64,000 nucleotides of DNA from Pseudoalteromonas rubra (GTDB lineage: Bacteria; Pseudomonadota; Gammaproteobacteria; Enterobacterales; Alteromonadaceae): positions 496,001 through 560,000 of the forward strand of contig NZ_AHCD03000020.1 of the NCBI RefSeq assembly GCF_000238295.3. Reading direction: 5' to 3'. Positions 1 to 8,501 of the stretch are shown here, one piece after another. Both the position numbers and the translations under genes were made by a program. How positions within the stretch are numbered: the first letter of the stretch is position 1; every line of letters begins with the position of its first letter. Below the pieces are notes generated by a model that made no database searches, was not told where the DNA came from, and saw only the letters and a program-made list of their open reading frames with translations.

Positions 1-1031
1 ATAACATCATGTACGTGGATAACGTTGAAGGCGGGGTAGTGCCTAACTTTGGTGCGCTCATTGGTAGCGCTGCCGACGATGCTGATCATGCGTTAGAATC
101 GGACTTCTTTTTTCAGGTCGTGTTTGTGGCAACTGCCATGTCTATTGTCTCCGGGGCAGTCGCTGAGCGAATGAAACTTTGGGCTTTCTTGTTGTTTACT
201 GTGGTCCTGACTGGGTTGATTTATCCTATTGAAGGATACTGGACTTGGGGCGCTGGGTTCTTGTCTGAAATGGGTTTTGTCGACTTTGCAGGCTCTGCGA
301 TTGTGCATGGTGCAGGTGCCGCAGCCGCATTGGCAGGCGTTTTGTTACTCGGGGCACGTAAGGGCAAGTATGGAAGAAACGGTGAAATCTATCCTATTCC
401 CGGTTCAAACCTGCCTCTGGCGACATTGGGAACCTTTATTTTGTGGATGGGATGGTTTGGGTTTAACGGTGGCTCTCAGCTGTTTCTCGCAGACAAAAGC
501 AATGCCATCGCAGTCAGCCAGATCATGGTAAACACCAATGCTGCGGCGGCAGCAGGTGCGATTGCAGCATTGGTGGTGTGTAAGCTGATGTGGAAAAAAG
601 CCGACCTGACCATGATCCTGAACGGTGCATTGGCTGGTCTGGTGACCATTACCGCTGAGCCTGCGTCACCGACACCGATGCTGGCCTGTATTTTGGGGAT
701 GCTGGGTGGTTCTTTGGTGGTATTCAGCATCGTGGCACTGGATAAACTGCGTATAGATGATCCGGTTGGTGCCATTTCAGTGCATGGTGTGTGCGGGGCG
801 CTGGGCATTATGATGGTACCTTTCTCGAACAGTGATGCCAGCTTTATGACTCAGGCCATCGGCCTGGTGACCATACTGGGCTTTGTGTTTATCGCGTCTT
901 ACATCGTCTGGGGGATCATCAAAACCTTGATGGGGATCCGGGTGGGTGAAGAAGAAGAACTCAGTGGTATGGACCAGCATGACTGTGGCATAGATGCGTA
1001 CCCAGAATTTGTGACCATTCGCAATAAGTAA
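1..1031 (+). CDS. amtB: Ammonium transporter (Amt family), 5' end outside window
   Basis: Inner-membrane channel that takes up ammonium as NH3/NH4+. The reading frame is already open at base 3, so the start and the first membrane helices lie upstream; about 342 residues are present. Visible hallmarks are the two conserved pore histidine contexts, IVHGAGAAAALAG near residue 100 and ISVHGVCGALG near residue 258 of the visible part, with repeated hydrophobic helices between. The family-typical cytoplasmic tail GMDQHDCGIDAYPEF is near the end. In many bacteria amtB is paired with glnK, which would lie upstream and cannot be checked. A strong hairpin terminator follows at once. Confidence 0.93.
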   Translation, partial: NIMYVDNVEGGVVPNFGALIGSAADDADHALESDFFFQVVFVATAMSIVSGAVAERMKLWAFLLFTVVLTGLIYPIEGYWTWGAGFLSEMGFVDFAGSAIVHGAGAAAALAGVLLLGARKGKYGRNGEIYPIPGSNLPLATLGTFILWMGWFGFNGGSQLFLADKSNAIAVSQIMVNTNAAAAAGAIAALVVCKLMWKKADLTMILNGALAGLVTITAEPASPTPMLACILGMLGGSLVVFSIVALDKLRIDDPVGAISVHGVCGALGIMMVPFSNSDASFMTQAIGLVTILGFVFIASYIVWGIIKTLMGIRVGEEEELSGMDQHDCGIDAYPEFVTIRNK

Positions 1032-1042
1032 GCAAGAATTCA

Positions 1043-1072
1043 CCAAAAAGCGCGGCTTATCGCGCTTTTTGG
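1043..1072 (+). terminator. Rho-independent terminator of amtB
   Basis: A perfect 12-bp stem (1043-1054 with 1061-1072) closes a 6-nt loop, 11 bases after the amtB stop. The stem itself ends in a T-run followed by TTT, as expected for intrinsic termination. Confidence 0.85.
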
Positions 1073-1137
1073 TTTAAGCGGCAGTTAATCTGAGATAATC
1101 TAGCATCTATTCACTCTCAGTAAGCATTCCACGGTCA

Positions 1138-3480
1138 ATGGCAGACAACAAAAAAGCAGCAGGCAAACCTCGCAAGTCCACCCGTAAATCATCGGCCAAA
1201 TCAGGCAAAAAAAAGACCGCTAACTCCGCTTCCTCATTTAAGCAACGCTTACGGACATTGCGTAACCGGACACTGAGCACGCTGTGGTCGTTGTGCTGGA
1301 AGCTGAGTCTGGCTATGGTATTTGCGGTTGCAGGGTATGTGGTTTATCTCGATGCCAAAGTCAGCCGTCAGTTTGAAGGGAACAAGTGGCAGTTACCTGT
1401 ACAGGTGTATGCCCGCGCTATGGCGTTTTATCCGGATCAATATCTGGCTGAGCAGGAAGTGATCTGGGAACTGGAGCGGCTCAATTACTCGCGGGTAAAC
1501 CGCATTAAACATACGGGCCAGTTTGTGGTGCAGGGTCGTACGATTACCGTGTATCGCCGCTCCTTTGAGTTTTATGACGGGGTTGAGCAGGCGCGTATCT
1601 TTACCCTCAATTTTGCTGGTAAAAAGCTGGCCAGTATTGTGAATGATCAGGGGCGGCGAGTTGAGAGTGCCAGACTTGAGCCGGTACAAATTGCTCGAAT
1701 AGGCAATGAAAGTCGTCAGGATCGGGAATTTGTGCCACTGGACAAAATACCGGATATTCTTAAAAACACCTTGTTGGTGGTTGAAGATCGGGCTTTTTAT
1801 GAACATCACGGGGTGTCTGTGTGGTCGATTATGCGCGCCTTATACCACAATATTCGCGCAGGACGCACAGTGCAGGGGGGAAGTACCCTGACCCAGCAGC
1901 TGGCAAAGAACTTTTATTTAACCCGGGAACGTTCTTTGCTGCGCAAGATCAATGAAGCTTTTATCGCCCTCATTCTTGATTTCCGTTACAGCAAAGATGA
2001 AATTCTTGAAGCTTATCTTAACGAAGTCTACCTCGGTCAGGCTTACAACCAGGGCGTCCATGGCATGGGTCTGGCAGCGGAGTTTTACTTTGCAAAACCC
2101 GTCGATGAGCTGGAGTTTGATCAGATAGCCATGCTGGTGGCTATGGTGAAAGGCCCGTCTTATTACAACCCGCGTCGATATCCGGAGCGGACCATGGAAC
2201 GACGCGACCTGGTGCTCAGGTTGATGGCAGAAAATGGCCTCATCACCACCAATGAGTATCGTCAGGCGCTTGAGCGGCCTGTTGCAATTCAGCCTCTGAA
2301 AGAAAGTCTGATGCAAACTTACCCGGGTTATCTGGAGCTGGTGAATCGCGAACTTCAGCAATTGTTGCCAGATGAAAACGTCGTGAATGCGGGGATCAGG
2401 ATATTTACGTATTTTGATTTGCAAAAGCAATCCGCCATGGAAGAGGCGGTCAGTGAAGGTTTGCCCTACCTGGAACGGCGCTTTTCGACCGCCCAGTTGG
2501 AAGTGGGGATGATTTCTGTGAACACCGAAAAAAGCGGCGTATCAGCTTTGGTGGCGGGGCGTCAGCTTCGTTATTCCGGGTTCAACCGGGTGCTGGACAC
2601 CCGTCGTAATGTGGGTTCTCTGGTAAAGCCTGCGATATACTTGTCAGCACTTGAGCAGCCAGGCTATAACCTGGGCACTTTGCTGGAGGATGCGCCATTA
2701 CAGGTGACTAATGCAGCGGGGAAAACCTGGCAACCGGAAAATTTTGACCATCGATTCCGGGGATCGGTACCTTTGTATCGTGCGTTCAGTGAGAGCATCA
2801 ATATTCCAGCGGTTAACCTGGGTCTGGATGTCGGTGTCGACTCTGTTGCCCAAACCATAGGACAGCTAGGTGTCGACAGTGATATTCCTTTGTATCCTTC
2901 TATGCTGTTAGGGGCTGTAGAGTTATCAAGTTTTGATGTGGCTCAAATGTACACCACATTGGCAGCCAACGGCCAATATGCGCCATTGACGAGCATTTCT
3001 GCCATTACGAATACCACAGGTAAGCGTCTGTATCAGCATCGTGTTGCCAGGCAACCCAGGTTTTCCCAGGAAGCCATGTACATGACCCGTTATGGGCTAA
3101 AGCGAGTCACCAAAAGCGGCACTGCCAAGCGATTAAATCAGCATTTTCCTTCTATTCAGTTGGCGGGTAAAACGGGCACCAGTAATGAATTGAGAGACAG
3201 CTGGTTTGCCGGGTTTGATCATAATACGGTGACGGTCACCTGGATTGGCCGGGACGACAATAAGCCTGCTAAATTGACTGGCGGGCGCGGTGCGCTGGAG
3301 CTCTATATCCGTTATTTAAAACCTCTGAATCCACAGGCGATTGCGGATCAGCGACCAGCGGGTGTGCGCTGGGCGTTTGTCAACGAACAAACGGGTGAGC
3401 AGGCTGCACCGCATTGTGGGCCGACTATTCAGCTACCTATTCGCATTGAGGAATTTAACCCCCGGCCGGGATGTGGCTGA
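1138..3480 (+). CDS. mrcB: Penicillin-binding protein 1b, bifunctional glycosyltransferase/transpeptidase
   Basis: Class A PBP that polymerises and cross-links peptidoglycan from lipid II at the outer face of the inner membrane. The 780 residues show a lysine/serine-rich cytoplasmic tail (1-48), one membrane anchor (about 52-72), a UB2H-like region (about 80-185) and a GT51 glycosyltransferase domain with EDRAFYEHHG (Glu216 catalytic), GGSTLTQQLAKN and LNEVYLGQ. The transpeptidase domain has SLVK (Ser494 nucleophile), SESIN (SXN) and KTGTSNE. Length and domain order match E. coli PBP1b. The ATG at 1138 has no clear Shine-Dalgarno, but the charged tail supports it. It stands alone and converges with the chemotaxis gene. 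Confidence 0.95.
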   Translation: MADNKKAAGKPRKSTRKSSAKSGKKKTANSASSFKQRLRTLRNRTLSTLWSLCWKLSLAMVFAVAGYVVYLDAKVSRQFEGNKWQLPVQVYARAMAFYPDQYLAEQEVIWELERLNYSRVNRIKHTGQFVVQGRTITVYRRSFEFYDGVEQARIFTLNFAGKKLASIVNDQGRRVESARLEPVQIARIGNESRQDREFVPLDKIPDILKNTLLVVEDRAFYEHHGVSVWSIMRALYHNIRAGRTVQGGSTLTQQLAKNFYLTRERSLLRKINEAFIALILDFRYSKDEILEAYLNEVYLGQAYNQGVHGMGLAAEFYFAKPVDELEFDQIAMLVAMVKGPSYYNPRRYPERTMERRDLVLRLMAENGLITTNEYRQALERPVAIQPLKESLMQTYPGYLELVNRELQQLLPDENVVNAGIRIFTYFDLQKQSAMEEAVSEGLPYLERRFSTAQLEVGMISVNTEKSGVSALVAGRQLRYSGFNRVLDTRRNVGSLVKPAIYLSALEQPGYNLGTLLEDAPLQVTNAAGKTWQPENFDHRFRGSVPLYRAFSESINIPAVNLGLDVGVDSVAQTIGQLGVDSDIPLYPSMLLGAVELSSFDVAQMYTTLAANGQYAPLTSISAITNTTGKRLYQHRVARQPRFSQEAMYMTRYGLKRVTKSGTAKRLNQHFPSIQLAGKTGTSNELRDSWFAGFDHNTVTVTWIGRDDNKPAKLTGGRGALELYIRYLKPLNPQAIADQRPAGVRWAFVNEQTGEQAAPHCGPTIQLPIRIEEFNPRPGCG

Positions 3481-3509
3481 GCCAGAGCCAAACACCGGAG
3501 GGCAGTCAG

Positions 3510-5348
3510 TTAAGTTCTGAATTTAGCGATGAGTTGCTTTAAGGTTGCTGCCATATCGCTGAGTTGCTGAGCGTCGCCCCGTGTGGCCTCTGCTGAGCTC
3601 AGTGTATGGTCAGCCAGATGACTGATTTCACTCGACTCTACCAGCGCCTGTTGGGTGGCGACTGCCTGACGTTTTACCTGATCACTGATGACATGGCCTT
3701 GCTGGTCGATGTCAGCCATACTTTGCTCTGCGGCACTCAACACCTGGTTAGTCTCCGTAGCTGCACTGACACCTTGCTCCATTTTTTCAACACTGCTGAG
3801 CATTTTCTTCTGAGTGTCGTTAGAGGCTTGTTGTAGTGAGTGGATAATAGAGTGGATCTCTTCGGTCTGTTGCTGCGTTCTTTGCGCCAGTGTACGGACT
3901 TCATCCGCGACAACCGCGAAGCCTCGGCCCTGCTCTCCAGCCCGGGCAGCCTCAATAGCAGCGTTAAGCGCCAGCAAGTTGGTTTGTTCGGCAATTTCAC
4001 TGATCCCCAGACTGACTTTACTGATGTCCTGGCTGTCTTGCGCAAGCTTATCCAGTGCAATGCGGCTTTCTTCGAATTCACGTTGTAACACCGTCATATG
4101 TTCTGCCAGTCGGGTGGTATTTTCACTCCCTTGTTTGACTTGTTGTGCCGCGGTTGCTGCAAGCTCAGTGGCGTGGTGTGCGGAGGTTTCAACGGCATCG
4201 GCGGCATTGGCCATTTCACTGAGTGCCTGATGCACGGTCTGGATTTTGGCTTGCTGTTGTGCCACATCTTCTCGGGTGTCCTGACTTATCTGGCGCAGTT
4301 TATCGGTGGCGCCATATAAATCAGTTGAGGTCGTTCTGACATTGCCCAGTAAATGGACGAAGGCGTCCAGCACGGCGTTGTACTGGCGCAGGATGTCGCT
4401 GAGCTCATCTTTGCCCCGCGGCTGTGCTCGTGCCGTTAAATCACCACCAGATGCTTGCTGCGCTGAAGCTGAAAATTCCGCAATGGTGTCTACAACTGCA
4501 AAATAGAAACCCAGCATCAGATACAAGGCGAGTAGCAAGCTGAGTATAGATGCCAGTGCGACCAGGTTTCGGATCCGACGCTCATTAGTGAGCTTTTCAT
4601 CGAGCAAGGTTTTCAGAGTGGGTGTGGCTGCATTGATCAGGCCGGTCAGCTGAGTGAGTACCTCGCGATGTACGCTGCTAAAGGCGCCACTGGTCAGTTC
4701 GATGTCGTCGGGCTCCAGCAGTTTATCGTTAATGGTGCGGTGATAGTTATCCAGCGCGCGGTTTAACGCTGTAATCTTATCCTGAAGTCGCTTGCTAACC
4801 TGTTTGTTGTTGGCCGTAGCGACTTCCAACTTGTTGTTCAACTGCATTTTTACCAGCGGGAGTACTTTATTCAGATTTGACAACGCGATGAAGGTATCGG
4901 GCGTGAAACGGCCGCTGCTGATGATCTTATTTGCCTGCTCAGCGATGCCATTCACCTGAGTGATCACATTAGGCAGTGATTCCACCAAAGAGCGGTTGAG
5001 GTAAGAGCGGCTCAGATCATTGTCTATCGCCAGCTTAGAAGCAATGGATAAATGCTCCAGCTCGTCACCTGGCTTAACGCCTTTGGCAAATGGACTACGT
5101 GCCAAAACCTGAGCATTGCGCTGGGCTTGTTGGTTTAACAGGTTTTCTAAAATGGGCGGATAAAATTGTAAGCCAGCACGCTGCTGCTGACTCACCTGAA
5201 TCGACTGAGTCAGGGTTGAGTTAAGAAAAAATAAGCTCAGGCTGAGGGGTACTAAAAGAATACCAAATACCAGGCTGATTTTGGTTTTGTATTTTAGCTG
5301 TGCCATAAAGGCAATCGCGGGGCTAGCGGCTGATCTGAGTCCTGTCAT
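3510..5348 (-). CDS. Methyl-accepting chemotaxis protein
   Basis: Transmembrane chemoreceptor that signals through CheW/CheA. The 612 residues comprise a first membrane helix (about 22-45), a long periplasmic ligand region of about 220 residues, a second helix (about 263-287), a HAMP linker and a coiled-coil signalling domain. The conserved hairpin tip is visible as EQTNLLALNAAIEAARAGE followed by GRGFAVVADEVRTLAQRT. There is no C-terminal CheR-binding pentapeptide; the protein ends IAKFRT. The periplasmic part is helical and Gln/Asn-rich and its ligand cannot be inferred. No strong Shine-Dalgarno precedes the ATG; Met15 is an alternative start. Isolated, convergent with mrcB. Confidence 0.93.
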   Translation of the reverse strand: MTGLRSAASPAIAFMAQLKYKTKISLVFGILLVPLSLSLFFLNSTLTQSIQVSQQQRAGLQFYPPILENLLNQQAQRNAQVLARSPFAKGVKPGDELEHLSIASKLAIDNDLSRSYLNRSLVESLPNVITQVNGIAEQANKIISSGRFTPDTFIALSNLNKVLPLVKMQLNNKLEVATANNKQVSKRLQDKITALNRALDNYHRTINDKLLEPDDIELTSGAFSSVHREVLTQLTGLINAATPTLKTLLDEKLTNERRIRNLVALASILSLLLALYLMLGFYFAVVDTIAEFSASAQQASGGDLTARAQPRGKDELSDILRQYNAVLDAFVHLLGNVRTTSTDLYGATDKLRQISQDTREDVAQQQAKIQTVHQALSEMANAADAVETSAHHATELAATAAQQVKQGSENTTRLAEHMTVLQREFEESRIALDKLAQDSQDISKVSLGISEIAEQTNLLALNAAIEAARAGEQGRGFAVVADEVRTLAQRTQQQTEEIHSIIHSLQQASNDTQKKMLSSVEKMEQGVSAATETNQVLSAAEQSMADIDQQGHVISDQVKRQAVATQQALVESSEISHLADHTLSSAEATRGDAQQLSDMAATLKQLIAKFRT

Positions 5349-5440
5349 AATTTTATCTTTGTTTATAAGTCATTTGTAAGAGACCGGGTATAAACAAAGA
5401 ATAGTTCAAAGCCCTGAAAGTTTTTACTGCCAAAAACAAA

Positions 5441-5460
5441 AAAAGCCCCGCAGGGCTTTT
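5441..5460 (-). terminator. Terminator of hemL
   Basis: An 8-bp stem (5441-5448 with 5453-5460) with a 4-nt loop, flanked on its left by an A-rich run that reads as a U-tract on the minus strand, just past the hemL stop. It may also act in the opposite direction. Confidence 0.8.
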
Positions 5461-5487
5461 TCATCTCACTGAACTGAGCGAGCTTGT

Positions 5488-6774
5488 TTAAGCTGCTAGC
5501 TTAGCAAATGCGCGTTCAGCCGCTTTGATTGTCTCAGCAATGTCTGCATCACTGTGCATGGTGCTGACAAATCCGGCTTCGAATGCGGATGGTGCCAGAT
5601 ACACGCCTTCTTCCAGCATCAGATGGAAAAAGCGCTTGAAGCGTTCCAGGTCGCACTCAGTTGCCTGCTGATAGGTATCAACACGCTCGGCATCGGTGAA
5701 AAAGAAACCGAACATGCCACCGGCATAGTTGGTAGTCAGGGCAATGCCTGCGGCATCCGCAGCGCGCTGGAATCCATCACACAGTTGCTTACTCTTACTT
5801 TCAAGTGCATCGTGCAGACCAGGCTCTGACAATAGCTCAAGTGCCTTGAGACCAGCAGCCATAGCGATAGGGTTACCAGACAGGGTGCCTGCCTGATAAA
5901 CCGGGCCTACCGGTGCAATGTAGTCCATAATGGCACGTTTACCACCAAAGGCACCCACTGGCATACCGCCACCAATAACCTTACCCAGGCAGGTCAGGTC
6001 TGGCTCGATATTGTAATAGGCCTGAGCGCCACCCAATGCCACTCGGAAGCCTGTCATGACTTCATCGAAAATAAGCACGGACTGATGTGTATCACAGATC
6101 TCGCGCAGACCCTCCAGGAAACCTTCAACTGGTGGGATACAGTTCATGTTACCAGCCACCGGCTCGACGATAATACAGGCAATCTGGTCCGGGTATTGGG
6201 CAAAAATGGCTTTCACTTCGTCCAGATTATTGAAAGACACGGTAAGTGTGTGTTTCGCAAAGTCTGCCGGAATGCCCGGTGAGTTTGGTACACCCATAGT
6301 CAGCGCACCAGAACCAGCTTTAACCAGCAGTGAATCGGCATGACCGTGGTAGCAGCCTTCAAACTTCAGGATTTTATCTCTGCCCGTGTAGCCACGTGCC
6401 AGGCGGATCGCACTCATGGTGGCTTCGGTCCCTGAGCTGACCATTCGCACTTTGTCGATGGAAGGAACCAGTGCTTTGACTTTTTCAGCCATCAGAATTT
6501 CGCTCTCAGTCGGCGCACCATAGCTCAGACCATTTTCTACCGCATCCAGCACAGCCTGCTTAATTTGCGGGTGGTTATGGCCGAGGATCATCGGACCCCA
6601 GGAGCCAACATAATCGATGTAGCGTTTACCATCGGCATCAAACGTGTGCGGGCCTTCTGCTTTGTTAATGAACAGAGGCGTGCCACCGACGCCGTTAAAC
6701 GCGCGGACCGGTGAGTTAACGCCACCCGGGATAGATTCCTGGGCACGAGAGAAGAGGTCTTGACTGATTGTCAT
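5488..6774 (-). CDS. hemL: Glutamate-1-semialdehyde 2,1-aminomutase
   Basis: PLP-dependent cytoplasmic enzyme that converts glutamate-1-semialdehyde to 5-aminolevulinate, the first committed tetrapyrrole precursor in the C5 pathway. The 428 residues are of normal family length. Visible motifs include GGVNSPVRAF near the N-terminus, SSGTEATMSAIRLARG, FDEVMTGFRV and the lysine region LGKVIGGGMPVGAFGG (Schiff-base lysine near residue 265). The start has a good AAAGGA Shine-Dalgarno. A hemJ-like gene lies 1.3 kb upstream on the same strand with pyrB between, so haem genes cluster loosely here. Tetrapyrrole supply also links to the cobalamin salvage genes elsewhere in the window. Confidence 0.97.
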   Translation of the reverse strand: MTISQDLFSRAQESIPGGVNSPVRAFNGVGGTPLFINKAEGPHTFDADGKRYIDYVGSWGPMILGHNHPQIKQAVLDAVENGLSYGAPTESEILMAEKVKALVPSIDKVRMVSSGTEATMSAIRLARGYTGRDKILKFEGCYHGHADSLLVKAGSGALTMGVPNSPGIPADFAKHTLTVSFNNLDEVKAIFAQYPDQIACIIVEPVAGNMNCIPPVEGFLEGLREICDTHQSVLIFDEVMTGFRVALGGAQAYYNIEPDLTCLGKVIGGGMPVGAFGGKRAIMDYIAPVGPVYQAGTLSGNPIAMAAGLKALELLSEPGLHDALESKSKQLCDGFQRAADAAGIALTTNYAGGMFGFFFTDAERVDTYQQATECDLERFKRFFHLMLEEGVYLAPSAFEAGFVSTMHSDADIAETIKAAERAFAKLAA

Positions 6775-6787
6775 AATGTGTCCTTTG

Positions 6788-6824
6788 TTATGTACATAAG
6801 GTATCGGTAATAAAACTCGATACC
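6788..6824. repeat. Palindrome and hairpin between pyrB and hemL
   Basis: A perfect 12-bp palindrome (TTATGTACATAA, 6788-6799) lies just upstream of the hemL Shine-Dalgarno. It is followed by a 7-bp inverted repeat (6800-6806 with 6818-6824) between the pyrB stop and the hemL start. There is no U-tract, so this is not a normal terminator; an operator or an RNA-processing hairpin is possible. Confidence 0.4.
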
Positions 6825-6850
6825 TCAGGTCATGAAACGAATTTAGTAGA

Positions 6851-7867
6851 TTAGGCTTCGCGTTTGCGGCTGAACCAGGGCACGTCTACTTCATATTGCT
6901 CAACCTTGTCGGCAACGCCCAGTGTCAGTGCAAATAGCGCCATGCGGATCAACACGCCATTTTGAACCTGACGGAAGATGGCCAGGTTGTCATTATTATT
7001 TAAGTCGTTATCCAGTTCATTGGCATCGCCACGGCTATCACGGGGCAGCGGGTGCATCAATACGGACTCTGGCTTACAGTGCGCATCGTAAATGGCCTGG
7101 CTGATACGAAAACCACCGCGATATTTATTGGCTTCTTCTTGTGACGGGAAGCGTTCTTCCTGAATGCGGGTTTGATAGACGATGTCCGCAGCCAGGTTGC
7201 CCTCCATTTTTGAGACCAGTTCAATGCGGTGACCTGCGTTGCTGACGGCATCCAGAATATAGTCCGGCATTTGCAAGCCGTCCGGGGCGACCATAGAAAA
7301 GCGTACATTTTTATAGTGGCATAGCAATTTAGACAGTGAGTGAACGGTACGGCCATATTTCAGGTCACCAACCAGGGCGATGTGCATCCCGTCAATGCCG
7401 CGTTCGAAGCGGCCCAGTTCACGCTCTATGGTTAACAGATCCAGCAGTGCCTGGGTTGGGTGTTCATTTGGTCCATCTCCGCCGTTGATCACCGGGACGT
7501 CTGAGCCTGTGGCAAATTCCGCAACTGAGCCAGCATCCGGATGGCGCATTGCGACGGCATCAGCATAAGCGGAGATCACGCGGGCGGTGTCATACAGGGA
7601 TTCCCCTTTTGCTAAAGCGGAACTTTGCATACCTGTGGTCTCACGGACCGTACCACCCAGCAGGTTAAAAGCAGTTCCGAAACTGACACGCGTTCGGGTA
7701 CTGGGTTCAAAAAACAGATTGGCTAAGACTGCACCTTCTAGCACATTAGTGCGTTTGTACTTTTTAGCGTAGGGTTCCATTTTCTTAGCAACATTGAAAA
7801 TCAGCTCAATGGCTTCTCTGTCGAGTTCGTTGACGGAGAGGATGTTTTCACCTTGGAAACTTAACAT
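6851..7867 (-). CDS. pyrB: Aspartate carbamoyltransferase catalytic subunit
   Basis: Condenses carbamoyl phosphate with aspartate, the committed step of pyrimidine synthesis, in the cytoplasm. I start it at 7867 (MLSFQGENILS), giving 338 residues, because AGGA lies at the right distance; the frame extends 36 codons further up to 7975 but without a ribosome site. Carbamoyl-phosphate motifs EPSTRTR, HPTQALLD and MHPLPRDSRG are intact. It is longer than the roughly 310-residue E. coli protein, with extra C-terminal sequence rich in Asp/Asn (ELDNDLNNNDN). No pyrI gene follows, so regulation by a separate regulatory chain is not evident here. Confidence 0.93.
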   Translation of the reverse strand: MLSFQGENILSVNELDREAIELIFNVAKKMEPYAKKYKRTNVLEGAVLANLFFEPSTRTRVSFGTAFNLLGGTVRETTGMQSSALAKGESLYDTARVISAYADAVAMRHPDAGSVAEFATGSDVPVINGGDGPNEHPTQALLDLLTIERELGRFERGIDGMHIALVGDLKYGRTVHSLSKLLCHYKNVRFSMVAPDGLQMPDYILDAVSNAGHRIELVSKMEGNLAADIVYQTRIQEERFPSQEEANKYRGGFRISQAIYDAHCKPESVLMHPLPRDSRGDANELDNDLNNNDNLAIFRQVQNGVLIRMALFALTLGVADKVEQYEVDVPWFSRKREA

Positions 7868-8038
7868 GCGGCGATTCCTAATCACAGATTGACAACAGGA
7901 GGCGGGGAGCGCTCCTAACCGAGCTCGCAAAACAGGGCGCATCAGGCACGCTGCGTTGAGTAACTGGAGCGACATAATAGCACAAATCTGTTTTTTAGGC
8001 GTGGAAAATGACGGCTAAGTCGCCGTCACAGACTGATA

Positions 8039-8473
8039 TCAAAAAACCGGTTTCAAGATGGCGAGCAGGATGATGATCAGCAGTAATATCACCGGAAACT
8101 CGTTAAAGATGCGATAGAATCGGTCACTGCGTTGATTGCGGTCATGTTTAAAATCTGCCAGCAGCTTGAAGCAATAAGCGTGATACAAATAGAGCATAAT
8201 GACCGGTATCAGTTTGTAATGTAGCCACAGGTTGGCGCGAAACCACTCCCGGCCATAACTGGTGATGAGCAATACGCCAAATACTGCGGTGAGTATCGCA
8301 AAAGGCGTGACAAAATAGAGCAGGCGTCGCTCCATGATTTTAAGCATCGCGGAGCAGGGCTTTTCGTCTGTCATCGCGTGATAAACAAACAATCTTGGCA
8401 GATAGAATATCCCGGCAAACCAGGCAACCATAAAAAAGATGTGTAGCGCTTTGTACACAAGTATCGTCGTCAT
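8039..8473 (-). CDS. hemJ: HemJ-like protoporphyrinogen IX oxidase (UPF0093/CopD-type membrane protein)
   Basis: A 144-residue polytopic membrane protein with four hydrophobic segments. The N-terminal KALHIFFMVAWFAGIFYLPR followed by VYHA is the signature of the HemJ family, which oxidises protoporphyrinogen IX to protoporphyrin IX in haem synthesis in many proteobacteria lacking HemG or HemY. The histidine in LHIF is the conserved haem-ligand candidate. It lies between pyrB and the ClC channel on the same strand, only 28 bp after the channel gene. Assignment rests on motif recognition and on hemL nearby. Confidence 0.85.
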   Translation of the reverse strand: MTTILVYKALHIFFMVAWFAGIFYLPRLFVYHAMTDEKPCSAMLKIMERRLLYFVTPFAILTAVFGVLLITSYGREWFRANLWLHYKLIPVIMLYLYHAYCFKLLADFKHDRNQRSDRFYRIFNEFPVILLLIIILLAILKPVF

Positions 8474-8501
8474 AAAACCTCTGGGTTGTCTAAAATCACA
8501 A

